NCBI RefSeq assembly: GCF_003439925.1
Contig: NZ_QQRR01000002.1
Location: forward strand, 310,001-374,000
Length of the DNA: 64,000 bases
Direction: 5' to 3'
Source: Haloprofundus halophilus
GTDB taxonomy: Archaea; Halobacteriota; Halobacteria; Halobacteriales; Haloferacaceae
Each line of letters opens with the position of its first letter. Position 1 is the stretch's first letter. The notes under the pieces were generated by a model that was given only the letters and a program-made list of their open reading frames with translations, did not search any database and was not told the DNA's origin. Below, piece after piece: positions 34,006 to 43,461 of the stretch. A program made the position numbers and the translations under genes.

Positions 34006-35931
34006 TTAATCGTTCGCACCCTCGCGCACCAGACGCGCGACGGCCGCCTCGTCGAGTCGGTCGAACTCGCCCGCCTGCACGCCCCACAGCGTCGCGTACA
34101 GCCCGCCGAGCGAGACGAGTTCGTCGTGCGTCCCGCGTTCGACGACGCGCCCGCCTTCGAGGACGAGAATCTGGTCGGCCCGCCGAATCGTCGAGAGGCG
34201 GTGTGCGATGACGAGCGTCGTTCGATTCTCGGTCAGCCGCGTCAGTGCCCGCTGGATGAGCAACTCGGTTTCGGTGTCGACGGCGGAGGTGGCCTCGTCC
34301 AACACGAGCACGTCCGGGTCCTGTAACATCGCGCGGGCGATGGAGAGCCGCTGGCGCTGCCCGCCCGAGAGTTTGATCCCCCGCTCGCCGATTCGAGTGT
34401 CGTACCCCTCGGGGAGTTCCGAGACGAACTCGTGGGCCTCGGCAGCCCTCGCGGCGGCGACCATCTCCGCCTCCGTCGCGTCGAACGCGCCGTAGACGAG
34501 GTTCTCTCTGACCGTGCCGTCGAACAGGTAGACGTCCTGGCTGACGTAGCCGACGGCGCGGCGGAGGCTGTCGAGCGTCGCGTCGCGCACGTCGACGCCG
34601 TCGAGGCGGACCGACCCGTCGGTTACGTCATAAAGGCGAAGCAGCAGTTTCGCGGCCGTCGACTTCCCCGCGCCCGTGGGACCGACGAGCGCGACGGTCT
34701 CGCCCGGTTCGGCGACGAAGCCCACCTCCGAGAGGACGGGACGGCCCTCCTCGTAGGCAAACGAAACAGAGTCGTACTCGATTCGACCCTCGACGCGGCC
34801 GAGGTCGACAGCGTTCTCGTCGTCGACGACGGCAACCGGGAGGTCGGTCAGCCCGAAGATGCGCTCACCGGAGGCGCGGGCGTTCTCGTAGGAGTTGACG
34901 ATGCGGCCCGCGCCCGCCAGCGGGTCGACGAACCGCTGGGTCATGAACAGGAACGTGACGAACTCGCCGACCTGCAACCCCGGACCGCCCAGCGGACCGG
35001 TCGACCCGCTGACCAGCCAGTAGCCGCCGATGGCGAACGTCGCCGCGAACGCGACGTTGGCGGCGAGTTCCATCCCCGGTTGGTAGAAGTACTCCAGTTT
35101 GGCGACCGCCCACGTCTTCAGGTAGTAGTCCCACGAGGCGTCCTCGATGCGGCCGTCCTCGTACGTCTCGGTGTTGGAGGTCTTGATGACCTCGATGCCC
35201 GAGAGGTTGTTCTCCAGTCGGGTGTTGAGCGCGCCGACGCTCGCGCGAAGCGCGCGGTAGCGCGGTCGAATCGTCCGCATGAACGCGACGGTGAACACGA
35301 CCAGAACGGGCATGGCGACGAGCGTAATCGCCGCCAACTGCGCGTTGAGCCAGAACAGCACCGCGCCGATACCGAGCGCGGAGACGACGAGTTGGACCGC
35401 GCCGCTGAGCGTCGTCCCGAGAAACTCCCGGAGGTTTCGGACGTCGCTGTTGAGGATGCTCATCACCTCGCCGGTCTGCTTGTCGTCGAAGAAGGCCGCG
35501 TCGAGGCGCTGCATCGTCGCGTACGTGTCGGTCCGGATGGCGTGCTGGACGCGATTCGAGTACAGCGACAGCGAGACGCCCTGCGTCCACGAGAGTCCGA
35601 CCGAGAGAAGCGACGCGCCGACGATGAGGCCGAGTGAGAGCCACAGTTGGGCTTCGGGCGTCGACGGCAGCGACCCGTCGGGGACGACGGGGAGGCGGTA
35701 CGCCGTCTCGGTGCCGGGGGTGAACAGCGCGTCGATGGCGATACCGAGCACCAGCGGGGGAACGAGCGCGACGAGTCGACTGAACAGGCTCGCGACGAGA
35801 CCGACGACGAACAGCCAGCGGTCTTTCTGGCCGTAGTCCGAAAAGAGCCGAACCATCGGGTCCGTCTGTCGTCCGCGGCCGGCGCCGTTCGGATTCGTCT
35901 CACCTGTGGCTGGGGGAACTGCGTGTGACAT
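34006..35931 (-). CDS. ABC exporter (fused transmembrane and ATPase domains)
   Basis: 641 residues from MSHAVPPATG (35931). Six-helix ABC transporter type 1 domain (about 60-380) followed by an ATPase domain: P-loop GPTGAGKST near residue 440, signature LSGGQRQR near 540 and Walker B VLVLDEATSAVD. Half-transporters of the MsbA/LmrA kind export lipids, drugs or peptides as dimers. Stop lies 28 bases from the vapC end (convergent). No partner gene. Confidence 0.92.
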   Translation of the reverse strand: MSHAVPPATGETNPNGAGRGRQTDPMVRLFSDYGQKDRWLFVVGLVASLFSRLVALVPPLVLGIAIDALFTPGTETAYRLPVVPDGSLPSTPEAQLWLSLGLIVGASLLSVGLSWTQGVSLSLYSNRVQHAIRTDTYATMQRLDAAFFDDKQTGEVMSILNSDVRNLREFLGTTLSGAVQLVVSALGIGAVLFWLNAQLAAITLVAMPVLVVFTVAFMRTIRPRYRALRASVGALNTRLENNLSGIEVIKTSNTETYEDGRIEDASWDYYLKTWAVAKLEYFYQPGMELAANVAFAATFAIGGYWLVSGSTGPLGGPGLQVGEFVTFLFMTQRFVDPLAGAGRIVNSYENARASGERIFGLTDLPVAVVDDENAVDLGRVEGRIEYDSVSFAYEEGRPVLSEVGFVAEPGETVALVGPTGAGKSTAAKLLLRLYDVTDGSVRLDGVDVRDATLDSLRRAVGYVSQDVYLFDGTVRENLVYGAFDATEAEMVAAARAAEAHEFVSELPEGYDTRIGERGIKLSGGQRQRLSIARAMLQDPDVLVLDEATSAVDTETELLIQRALTRLTENRTTLVIAHRLSTIRRADQILVLEGGRVVERGTHDELVSLGGLYATLWGVQAGEFDRLDEAAVARLVREGAND

Positions 35932-36077
35932 GCGATGGCCGACGCCCGAAGACGCCCTTACCGAAGGTAACGGTGCCAACGGGCATGAACTGTGCGTCGG
36001 CGGGCGGAGTCGGACGCCACCGGCCGCGGTGCCTCGTCAGTACGTTTTTGGTGGGGGTGTCTGTAGCAGACGTTACG

Positions 36078-36572
36078 ATGAGCGAGAGAGTAAATTTTGG
36101 CAACTGGTCACGGAGACAACTGGTCGGCGGGTTCGGTGCCGCCGCCGTCGGCGGGAGCGCGGTGGGCCTACTGGCCTTTCGGGAAGACCAGCGTGAACGG
36201 CCGGTCGAGACGATGGAACCCAACGGCGACGGTACGTCGTCCGCGGGCGAACTGCGCTGGTTGCTCGCGGACGCCGGTATCGACGTCCGAGAGATGGTCC
36301 GCCGCGGCGACGACCTCGTCGTCCGCTACACGTCGGGAGCGTCGTCGATAGACGAGCACAACCAGGAACTCGTCGAGGTGACGAGCCAGTTCGTGAGCCA
36401 CGTCGACAACGGCGGGGGCGGCGCGCGCCTCGTCGCCGAGGTGGACGAGCGCTTCGACGACGTGGAGACGCAGTACCACGCCACCGCCAAGTGGGTCGAC
36501 GCCTACCTGAACGAGGAGATGAGTTCGATGGAACTGGTCAACACCGTCGCGCGGACCGAACGGGAGCGGTAG
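36078..36572 (+). CDS. Tat-anchored surface protein of unknown function
   Basis: 164 residues. Twin-arginine motif SRRQLVGG (11-18) with a hydrophobic stretch and no lipobox, so it may remain as a membrane-anchored exported protein or be cleaved. The rest is acidic and helical (ELRWLLADAGIDVREMV). No family recognised. Followed after 15 bases by a membrane protein gene. Confidence 0.7.
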   Translation: MSERVNFGNWSRRQLVGGFGAAAVGGSAVGLLAFREDQRERPVETMEPNGDGTSSAGELRWLLADAGIDVREMVRRGDDLVVRYTSGASSIDEHNQELVEVTSQFVSHVDNGGGGARLVAEVDERFDDVETQYHATAKWVDAYLNEEMSSMELVNTVARTERER

Positions 36573-36587
36573 GGGGGCGACTGTTCG

Positions 36588-37142
36588 ATGGTCGCTTCCG
36601 AACTCAGTCTCACGCTCGTCTCTGCGGTCGGTGTCGTCAGCGCCGTCGCCGCGGTGCTCGTGCGGCGCGTCGGCTACCCGCCGGAGTACGAAACGAAGGC
36701 GAAGGAAGTACAAGCCGGGCGGCTCTCAGGCGGGTCGGCCGAACTCCGCCCGCTGACCGAACTCTCCTCGTTCGTCGCGCGACGGGGAACCGAACCGGAC
36801 CGAAACACCGCCCGCGCCGCCGACGCGGGCGTCTCGCTCGCTCGCGCGCTCGAAGACCCCGACCGGTTGGATGGCCTCTCCTCGGAGCTCTCGTTTCTCC
36901 ACGAACCCACGGAGGCACACGAACGCTGCGTCGCGAACCGGAAGAAGGCGGTGTTGCTGTTTCTCGCGGCGGTGATGGGCAACGCGGGCGTCGCCTACGG
37001 GCTCGTCTACGCCGAACAGACGATGTTCCTGGCGCTCGCCGAGACCGCGCTGTTCAGCGTGAGCGTCCTCGCGTTCGGCGGCGCGCTCTGGCGGACCGCG
37101 CAGTTGCTCGCCGGACGACGCGAACTCGACCGGATGGCGTAG
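36588..37142 (+). CDS. Membrane protein of unknown function
   Basis: 184 residues: one helix at about 6-24, a hydrophilic part (25-115) and two helices (about 118-165). Co-transcribed with the Tat protein upstream, to judge by spacing and strand. No family recognised. Confidence 0.65.
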   Translation: MVASELSLTLVSAVGVVSAVAAVLVRRVGYPPEYETKAKEVQAGRLSGGSAELRPLTELSSFVARRGTEPDRNTARAADAGVSLARALEDPDRLDGLSSELSFLHEPTEAHERCVANRKKAVLLFLAAVMGNAGVAYGLVYAEQTMFLALAETALFSVSVLAFGGALWRTAQLLAGRRELDRMA

Positions 37143-37364
37143 CGTCGTCGGAAATCCCGGCGACAACGACCCGATACGGCGTTGACTCTCCTCGGTGTCG
37201 ATTCCGTTGACGAGGACGACGACCGCACGCGGGTCACGTCGAGTCCCGAGCGAGACCTGAGCGAGGCCCGAGAGGCGGCCCGAGACGCGACGGCGTCGCT
37301 CGGCGGGAGAGTGTCGGAGTTCCTTCGAGAAGCGATGGAGTCGCGGCGGGTCGACCGCCGCCCG

Positions 37365-37772
37365 TTACTCCTCTCGCGTCGTTCGTTCTACCAGTTCTCG
37401 AAGCGTCGCGTCCGGGAGCGTCGCGTCGTCGTGGTTCGTAAACCACGTCGCCAACGACGCGAGCAGTTCCTCGGCGTCGTCGGCGACGAAACGCCGGTGG
37501 GAGACGCGGCCGTCGACCGATGCCGCGAGTTCGACCTCGAACTGCGGGCCGTCCTCGTCGGTGACGGACGTCTCGGTCCGGTTCGTTCCGTCGTCGCTTC
37601 TGACGACGAACGAGTGTTCGCCGCGCTTTCGGACGTGGTCATCCGCTTCGATGTCGAGGTCCGCGGGTTCGAGGACGCCGCGCGAGAGCGGCTCGCTTCG
37701 CCGCGAGTCCGACCGGCGTCGGTCGTCGTCTTCGGAGTCCACGGACCGTCGACTGTCGTCGGAGGGAAACAT
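37365..37772 (-). CDS. Acidic protein of unknown function
   Basis: 135 residues from MFPSDDSRRSV. Begins with a charged, disordered 35 residues, then a folded-looking part (EHSFVVRSDDGTNRTETS to TLRELVERTTREE). Haloarchaeal amino-acid composition supports it being real on this strand; the opposite strand reads as Arg-rich and is rejected. Two bases downstream of a membrane protein gene, so likely one operon. Confidence 0.65.
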   Translation of the reverse strand: MFPSDDSRRSVDSEDDDRRRSDSRRSEPLSRGVLEPADLDIEADDHVRKRGEHSFVVRSDDGTNRTETSVTDEDGPQFEVELAASVDGRVSHRRFVADDAEELLASLATWFTNHDDATLPDATLRELVERTTREE

Positions 37773-37774
37773 CG

Positions 37775-38119
37775 TTACGATTCGCTCCGGGAACTGGTCG
37801 CGGACGTGGAGACGTTCGCCTCGGCCGCGATGTGCAGTGCCAGTTCGTACAGCATCACTCCGGCGAACAGCGTCGCCGCGCCGAACACGACGGCGGCCGC
37901 GCCGACGTACAGGTCGCGGACGACGCTGCTGAACACGCCGAATGATGCCCCGATACTCGTGACGACGACCATGCGCCAGCCTTGCGAGAGGTTCGCGTAG
38001 CCGACGATGAGCGTCGGTTCGATACCGACCAGTCGACACCATACGACGTACAGTGCCGTGTCGAACTCGAACGCGAGGACTGAGAGTCCTACGAGTACCA
38101 GAAACGTCGAGTCAATCAT
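37775..38119 (-). CDS. Small membrane protein (DUF7521-like)
   Basis: 114 residues, three hydrophobic segments (about 5-25, 45-65, 72-95). Resembles a common haloarchaeal family of unknown role. Ends two bases before the next gene. Confidence 0.6.
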   Translation of the reverse strand: MIDSTFLVLVGLSVLAFEFDTALYVVWCRLVGIEPTLIVGYANLSQGWRMVVVTSIGASFGVFSSVVRDLYVGAAAVVFGAATLFAGVMLYELALHIAAEANVSTSATSSRSES

Positions 38120-38216
38120 TGCGATTCGGTGTGAGAAGTGTGTTCGCGGTTCGGGAGGTGTGTCGGTCCCGAACGCGAGAATCGAGGGGTGTGTCAGTCC
38201 TCGATGGTTGGTCGGC

Positions 38217-38849
38217 TTAGACTTCGACCGAAGCGCCAGTCGAACTGCTGAGCGATTCCGGCACGTTCACGATGTACGTGTACTGGCTGCCGGACTGCGT
38301 GACGAAGCGGACCGTCGCGGACTCGCCGCCTTCGAGGGCGCGAAGTTCGTTGGTCACCGTGTCGACATCATCACCAGAGGCGGGTTCCTCGAGAGCGATC
38401 TGGACTTCCATTCGGTCGTCCTTCGCGTTGAGAACCGGAATTGAGCTGTCTTCGTCCTTAAGCGCGCTCGTGCCGAATTCACCAGCGGTGGCGTCTGCCG
38501 TTCCGTCGGCATCGTGAGTAAGCGTCTTCTTGCCGTTCGGGCCGATGTACTCGATGGTCGCGTCGTTCATGTCGATCTCACCGGCACCCGGCGACTGCAT
38601 GGTGGTGAACTTCAGCGTGTTAACCAGTTCGTCATCGCTGACTTCACCAACCGCGCTGGCCACGAGGACCTGGTTGGACACCTGCTCGGTGGAATCGTCA
38701 CTGGTTGCGGATGCTTTGTTCTGCAGGAAGCCGGCGGTGTTGATGAGAACACCGGCGGCGACTGCCGCCACGAGAATCATGGCGATGAAGATGATCAGGG
38801 TCTCGATACCGACCTGACCTCGGTCGTTGTCTTTGTTGAACGGTAACAT
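38217..38849 (-). CDS. Archaellin (archaellum filament protein)
   Basis: 210 residues, type III signal peptide: [17 protein letters not shown], cut by the prepilin-like peptidase after Gly11, leaving the long hydrophobic helix that forms the filament core. The acidic outer domain has a typical beta-rich sequence, suited for high salt. It is a single archaellin gene, transcribed away from the arl operon. Leader includes an inverted repeat (38855-38873) and a TATA box at about 38889-38895. Confidence 0.95.
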   Translation of the reverse strand: MLPFNKDNDRGQVGIETLIIFIAMILVAAVAAGVLINTAGFLQNKASATSDDSTEQVSNQVLVASAVGEVSDDELVNTLKFTTMQSPGAGEIDMNDATIEYIGPNGKKTLTHDADGTADATAGEFGTSALKDEDSSIPVLNAKDDRMEVQIALEEPASGDDVDTVTNELRALEGGESATVRFVTQSGSQYTYIVNVPESLSSSTGASVEV

Positions 38850-38854
38850 GGTTA

Positions 38855-38873
38855 GGTTAGGTTCTTGCTAACC
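38855..38873 (-). promoter_or_regulatory. Inverted repeat in the archaellin leader
   Basis: GGTTAG (38855-38860) and CTAACC (38868-38873) are six-base arms around seven bases. It covers the predicted transcription start, given the TATA box upstream, so it could be an operator or a leader stem-loop. Confidence 0.45.
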
Positions 38874-38888
38874 GCGCCTTCGACGCGG

Positions 38889-38895
38889 CTTATTC
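38889..38895 (-). promoter_or_regulatory. Candidate TATA box of the archaellin gene
   Basis: GAATAAG on the minus strand, about 43 bases before the start codon, giving a leader of roughly 17 bases. Confidence 0.4.
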
Positions 38896-39216
38896 ACCCC
38901 GAGAATGTGATGTAACATAAACCTTTGCTCTCGAAAGACAGTCTAGTGCAAAATAATGTACGATTAGAATTAAATAATTTCAGACACATAACGCCGGATT
39001 AGGCGAGGCACAAGACCGCCAAGAACAGGCTCAGGGAGTGTTAGAAGGTGGCTAATATGGGCTCTAATGGGCGAAAACGCCGGTATGGGTGGTTCGGGTG
39101 GGAGGCGTCGAATCGGTGCATCTGACGTACCCTGAGCCGCTCGAAATACAAATTATCTGAACACTAATACCTATGGAAAGGTTTTATACGTACTAATTTT
39201 CAAGAACAGACATAGT
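38896..39216. other. Intergenic region between archaellin and arl operon
   Basis: About 320 bases of AT-rich DNA with no convincing reading frame. It carries the promoter of the arl operon (TATA at 39183-39189) and stretches such as CGAAATACAAATTATC near 39149, which may bind regulators. No other structure noted. Confidence 0.6.
39183..39189 (+). promoter_or_regulatory. TATA box of the arl operon
   Basis: TTTATAC about 30 bases before the arlCE ATG at 39217. Confidence 0.65.
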
Positions 39217-40107
39217 ATGGATATCGGAAACGTTCTGCGCTCGCTCGGACTCGAGGCGCTCGCTCCCGAGGCACGCGAGGGGCGAGCGGGCACCGACCGC
39301 CCCGACGACGACTCCGACGACCCCGACGAGTCCGCAGAATTAGAGGAGGAGGGAGGACCCCGCGAGGGTGACGCCGGCGACGCCGCCGCGACGGATGGTG
39401 ACGCCATCGAGGACCTGCGCCACGAACTCGACCAGGTCGCCGCCGACCTGGAGACGACGCAGTCGAAACTGCGGGCCGTTCAGAGCGAACGCGACGAGAT
39501 GGTCGAGCGACTGGACGGACTCGAAGACGACACCGCCCGGCTGCTCGGCGTGTACGACCGGCTGACCGCGGAGGTCAACCCGTTCGACGAGCAGTGGAGA
39601 CAGTCCGCGGAGGGCCGAACCGGCGGCGACTCGCGGTACGGCGTCGTCTCCGTCGGCGAGGAGTCGTCGAACGGCTCGGTCGTCGAGACGAACGGACACG
39701 CGGACTCGCGCGCACGTGATGACGAACCGACCGAGGAGACGTTCGAGGCGACGCCGCCCGCGCCGCCCGTCGACGCGGAGTCGCTACCGCGGACACAGGG
39801 GTCTTCGGACGTGTACCTCCGGACGCTCGCCCCGTCGTTCGCCACCGAGGTGCTGTTGATGGAGTGGATGACGATGCTCATCGACAGCGCCGGTCCCGGC
39901 GGCGCGATGAAAGCCGTCGACTACTACGAGCGCATCAACTGGATCGACGAGTCGGTCAAAGACCACCTCGAAGACCTGCTCGGCGGCGTCGAGACCGCGC
40001 CGCTGACCGCCGACGGCGTCGTCGACGACCTCACGAGCGAGGAACACAGCCAGAGCTTCGCGTACATCATGAAGCTCGACGGCCTCCGAGCGACGAACGC
40101 GGCCTGA
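39217..40107 (+). CDS. arlCE: Archaellum accessory protein ArlC/E fusion
   Basis: 296 residues: an acidic linker (1-65), a coiled coil (about 65-115, ATQSKLRAVQSERDEMVERLDG), an acidic linker and a C-terminal FlaD/E domain (about 195-296, TLAPSFATEVLLMEWMTMLIDSAG). In Euryarchaeota these proteins join the archaellum motor to the chemotaxis adaptor and form a ring at its base. First gene of the arl operon. Confidence 0.92.
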   Translation: MDIGNVLRSLGLEALAPEAREGRAGTDRPDDDSDDPDESAELEEEGGPREGDAGDAAATDGDAIEDLRHELDQVAADLETTQSKLRAVQSERDEMVERLDGLEDDTARLLGVYDRLTAEVNPFDEQWRQSAEGRTGGDSRYGVVSVGEESSNGSVVETNGHADSRARDDEPTEETFEATPPAPPVDAESLPRTQGSSDVYLRTLAPSFATEVLLMEWMTMLIDSAGPGGAMKAVDYYERINWIDESVKDHLEDLLGGVETAPLTADGVVDDLTSEEHSQSFAYIMKLDGLRATNAA

Positions 40108-40110
40108 CAG

Positions 40111-40557
40111 ATGGGGTTCAGCACGAGCGCCGCCGCAACCATCATCTTCATCGGCGTTCTGCTGAGCTTCGGCTTTCTCTACCCGGTCGTCGAACAGAAC
40201 CTCGAGGCCCACACCGAGGCGTTCGACGACCGGGACGACCGCTCGCTCACCCAGCGAAACACGGATATCGCCTTCGACAGCGCGACGTACTACCCAGACA
40301 CGGAGACGCTCGTCGTCAGCGTGAACAACACCGGGACGACGACGCTCCGGGTCGACGAGACCGATCTCCTCGTGGACGGCGAAATCCGGACCGGGTACGA
40401 CACCGAAGTCGACGACGGGCCCGACAGAACGCTGTGGGTCCCCGGCGAGACGCTCACGATGACCGTCGACGACGTCGCCGAACGACCGGACCGAGTCAAC
40501 GTCGTCACCGGGTTGGGCGTCCGCATCTCGACGTCGGTCGAGGAGGGGACGGCCTGA
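40111..40557 (+). CDS. arlF: Archaellum stator-type protein ArlF
   Basis: 148 residues: one N-terminal membrane helix (ATIIFIGVLLSFGFLYP) and a beta-sandwich outer domain that binds the S-layer in studied relatives. Fourteen-residue haloarchaeal spacing RSLTQRNTDIAFDS is typical of ArlF. Stop is followed directly by arlG. Confidence 0.9.
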   Translation: MGFSTSAAATIIFIGVLLSFGFLYPVVEQNLEAHTEAFDDRDDRSLTQRNTDIAFDSATYYPDTETLVVSVNNTGTTTLRVDETDLLVDGEIRTGYDTEVDDGPDRTLWVPGETLTMTVDDVAERPDRVNVVTGLGVRISTSVEEGTA

Positions 40558-41007
40558 ATGTCCAGCGACGGCATCACCCAGCTCGTGCTGTTCATCGCGG
40601 CGCTGACCGTCGCCGCGGGCGTCGCAACCACGCTGACGACGAACGTCAGCGACATCAGCAGTTCGCTCGACACCCGCGGCGACAGTATCGTCGAGGGAAT
40701 CGACACCGACGTCGAGATAATCAGCGATCCGGGAAGCCCCGACTCGATCTACGACAGCACCAACCAAGAGGTCACCCTGCTCGTCAAGAACACCGGCGAG
40801 CGGACGCTCTCGACGGACAGAGGTATCGACGTCCTCGTCGACGGGCAGTTCGTCGCCGTCTCGAACGTCGAAATCGTCAGCGGTGCTTCGGCGTGGCGTC
40901 CCGGCCAGACCGTGAGCATCACCGTGTCGAAGTCGCTCGCGGCCGGCGAACACCGCGCGGTCGTTCGCGTCGACGGCGACTCCGCGGAGTTGCTGTTCTA
41001 CATCTGA
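40558..41007 (+). CDS. arlG: Archaellum protein ArlG
   Basis: 149 residues with one N-terminal helix (LVLFIAALTVAAGVATTL) and a beta-sandwich domain (EIISDPGSPDSIYDSTN). Partners ArlF as the stator that spans to the S-layer. Directly abuts arlF. Confidence 0.9.
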   Translation: MSSDGITQLVLFIAALTVAAGVATTLTTNVSDISSSLDTRGDSIVEGIDTDVEIISDPGSPDSIYDSTNQEVTLLVKNTGERTLSTDRGIDVLVDGQFVAVSNVEIVSGASAWRPGQTVSITVSKSLAAGEHRAVVRVDGDSAELLFYI

Positions 41008-41024
41008 CAACCCACCAACGAACC

Positions 41025-41774
41025 ATGAACGGATACTACTCACTCGGATTGACGGACCGCGACCGAATCGACGCCTCCTTCGGCGGCGGGTTGCCACGGG
41101 GCAGTCTCGTCCTCATCGAGGGGGGTCACGGCGCGGGCAAGAGCGCGCTCACACAACGGTTCTGTTTCGGGTTCTGCGAGACCGGTCACTCGGTGACGTA
41201 CGTCTCGACGGAACTGGAAGCGGCCGGATTCGTCTCGCAGATGCGCTCGCTGTCGTACAGCGTCGTCAGCCACATGCTCGCAGAACAGATGCTGTTTCTG
41301 CACGCGGACGTGGACACCCGCGACCGAATGGACGGGCAGGAGGCGAGCCTCGACGGCCGCGAGATGCTGACGCGGCTGATGAACGCCGAGACGATGTGGC
41401 GAAGCGACGTCGTCATCGTCGACGGTTTCGACTCTATCTTGCTTCACGACCCGCGCTTCGAGGCCATCAGCGACGAGAACGACGAGGACGACCTGATGCA
41501 GAACCTCATCACGTTCTTCAGACAGGTCGTCACCGACGGAACGACCGTCGTGTTCACCGTCAACCCCGAGTCGCTCAGTCCGAACACGCTCCGCCCGCTG
41601 CGGACGGTCTCGGACGTCTACCTCGACATCCAGACCAAGAGCGTCGGCAGCGAGATACGCCGCAACGCGCTCGTCCGGAAGTTCGGCGGCATGGGCGAGC
41701 AGGTCGACGACAGTATCGGTTTCACCGTGCAGTCGGGCCGCGGCATCAGCATCGTGAGTCGGACGGTGGCCTAG
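41025..41774 (+). CDS. arlH: Archaellum motor regulator ArlH (KaiC-like)
   Basis: 249 residues, RecA/KaiC fold with P-loop GGHGAGKS (33-40) and Walker B VVIVDGFDSILLHD. Binds ATP and docks onto ArlI to regulate motor assembly. Start at 41025 gives the normal N-terminus NGYYSLGL. Confidence 0.92.
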   Translation: MNGYYSLGLTDRDRIDASFGGGLPRGSLVLIEGGHGAGKSALTQRFCFGFCETGHSVTYVSTELEAAGFVSQMRSLSYSVVSHMLAEQMLFLHADVDTRDRMDGQEASLDGREMLTRLMNAETMWRSDVVIVDGFDSILLHDPRFEAISDENDEDDLMQNLITFFRQVVTDGTTVVFTVNPESLSPNTLRPLRTVSDVYLDIQTKSVGSEIRRNALVRKFGGMGEQVDDSIGFTVQSGRGISIVSRTVA

Positions 41775-41775
41775 G

Positions 41776-43458
41776 ATGTCGGACCTCGGAACCACGAAGC
41801 TCTCCGGGGAACTGCGCACGCTCGCACAGCAGCACCCGCATCTGGACGAACACCTCCAGCGCTTCCGCGCCGAGTACAACGAGTTCCCGGTGTACACCGA
41901 GGAACTCGAGTCCGAACACGAGGTGCGTCGCCCGAACGTCGTCTACCCGACGGTGAAGAACGACCACCCCGTCTTCTGCCACGTCTTCGGCGACACCGGC
42001 GTGCCGACGAAGTACTACGCGGTCGAACCCTCGCTCGACGAATCCGACTCGGCGACCTACCGACGCATCCGACAGCGCATCCTCGACGAGAGCGTCTCTC
42101 GACCCGCGCCCGGCGACATCGAGCAGTTTCAGGCCCACCTCGACGAACTGCTGAACGAAGTCGTCAACGTCGGCACGCCGAGGACTCGTCTCGGGTCGCT
42201 ACTCAGCGGGCGTATCACCGTCCGCGAGGAGACGTTCGACACGATTCGCTATCTCCTCCAGCGCGACATCGTCGGTCTCGGGCCGCTCGCGCCGCTGATG
42301 GGCGACCCCGAGAACGAGGACATCCACGTCATCGGCCCGCACGAGTGTTTCACCGACCACGGCACCTACGGGATGCTCCCGACGAGCATCGACTTCGGGT
42401 CGCCCGACGAGTTCGAAAACTGGCTCCGAAACCTCGGCGAACGGATGGACACGCCCATCAGCGACTCGAACCCCGTCATCGACTCGACGCTCCCGGACGG
42501 GTCGCGTATCAACATCATCTACTCCGACGACGTGAGTATCAAGGGCCCGTCGCTGACGATCCGACAGTTCAACGAGGTTCCGCTCTCCATCCTCCAGATC
42601 ACGAAGTGGGGGACGCTCAGCCCCGAGATGTCGGCGTATCTGTGGCTCTGCTTGGAGAACGACCAGACCGTCTTCGTCGCCGGCGAGACGGCGTCGGGGA
42701 AGACGACGACGCTCAACGCCATCCTCTCGTTCATCCCGCGAGACGCCAAAATCTACACCGCGGAGGACACCGCGGAGGTGATGCCCCCGCACAGCACGTG
42801 GCAGCAACTGCTCACCCGCGAAGGACAGGGTAGCGACGACAGCACCGACGTGGACATGTTCGACCTCGTCGCGGCCGCGCTCCGGTCGCGTCCCGACTAC
42901 ATCATCGTCGGGGAGGTCCGCGGCGCGGAGGGGCGGATGGCCTTCCAGGCCGCCCAGACCGGTCACCCCGTGATGTTGACGTTCCACGCCAGCGACATCG
43001 TCTCGCTCATCCAGCGCTTCACCGGCGACCCCATCGCCGTCCCGGAGACGTTCATGGGTAACTGCGACCTCTGCGTGTTCCAGAACCGGGTCAAACTCGG
43101 CGACGACATGGTTCGGCGCGTCACCAGCATCCAGGAGATAGAGGGCTACTCGAAGCAGGAAGGCGGCGTCGTCACCCGGCAGGTGTTCACGTGGGACCCC
43201 ATCGATGACGACATCATCTTCACCGGGATGAACAACTCCTACGTGTTAGAGGACCGCATCGCGCCGCTTCTCGGCTTCGAGGACTCACGCGCTATCTATG
43301 ACGAACTGCTGCGTCGCGCCGAGATAATTCGACGGCTCATCGACTCGGACGTCCTCGAATACGCCGAAGTCAACCGAGCCATCGAGACGTTCCAGAACGA
43401 CGGCGTCGAGGCGCTGTCGATAGATATCGCGGGACTCACCGAGGCCGGCGGGCGGTAA
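41776..43458 (+). CDS. arlI: Archaellum motor ATPase ArlI
   Basis: 560 residues, type II/IV secretion ATPase. P-loop GETASGKTT (303-311), Walker B region IIVGEVRGAEG, preceded by an N-terminal domain (1-240) that binds the membrane partner. Hexamer powering assembly and rotation. Starts one base after the arlH stop. Confidence 0.95.
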   Translation: MSDLGTTKLSGELRTLAQQHPHLDEHLQRFRAEYNEFPVYTEELESEHEVRRPNVVYPTVKNDHPVFCHVFGDTGVPTKYYAVEPSLDESDSATYRRIRQRILDESVSRPAPGDIEQFQAHLDELLNEVVNVGTPRTRLGSLLSGRITVREETFDTIRYLLQRDIVGLGPLAPLMGDPENEDIHVIGPHECFTDHGTYGMLPTSIDFGSPDEFENWLRNLGERMDTPISDSNPVIDSTLPDGSRINIIYSDDVSIKGPSLTIRQFNEVPLSILQITKWGTLSPEMSAYLWLCLENDQTVFVAGETASGKTTTLNAILSFIPRDAKIYTAEDTAEVMPPHSTWQQLLTREGQGSDDSTDVDMFDLVAAALRSRPDYIIVGEVRGAEGRMAFQAAQTGHPVMLTFHASDIVSLIQRFTGDPIAVPETFMGNCDLCVFQNRVKLGDDMVRRVTSIQEIEGYSKQEGGVVTRQVFTWDPIDDDIIFTGMNNSYVLEDRIAPLLGFEDSRAIYDELLRRAEIIRRLIDSDVLEYAEVNRAIETFQNDGVEALSIDIAGLTEAGGR

Positions 43459-43461
43459 CCC

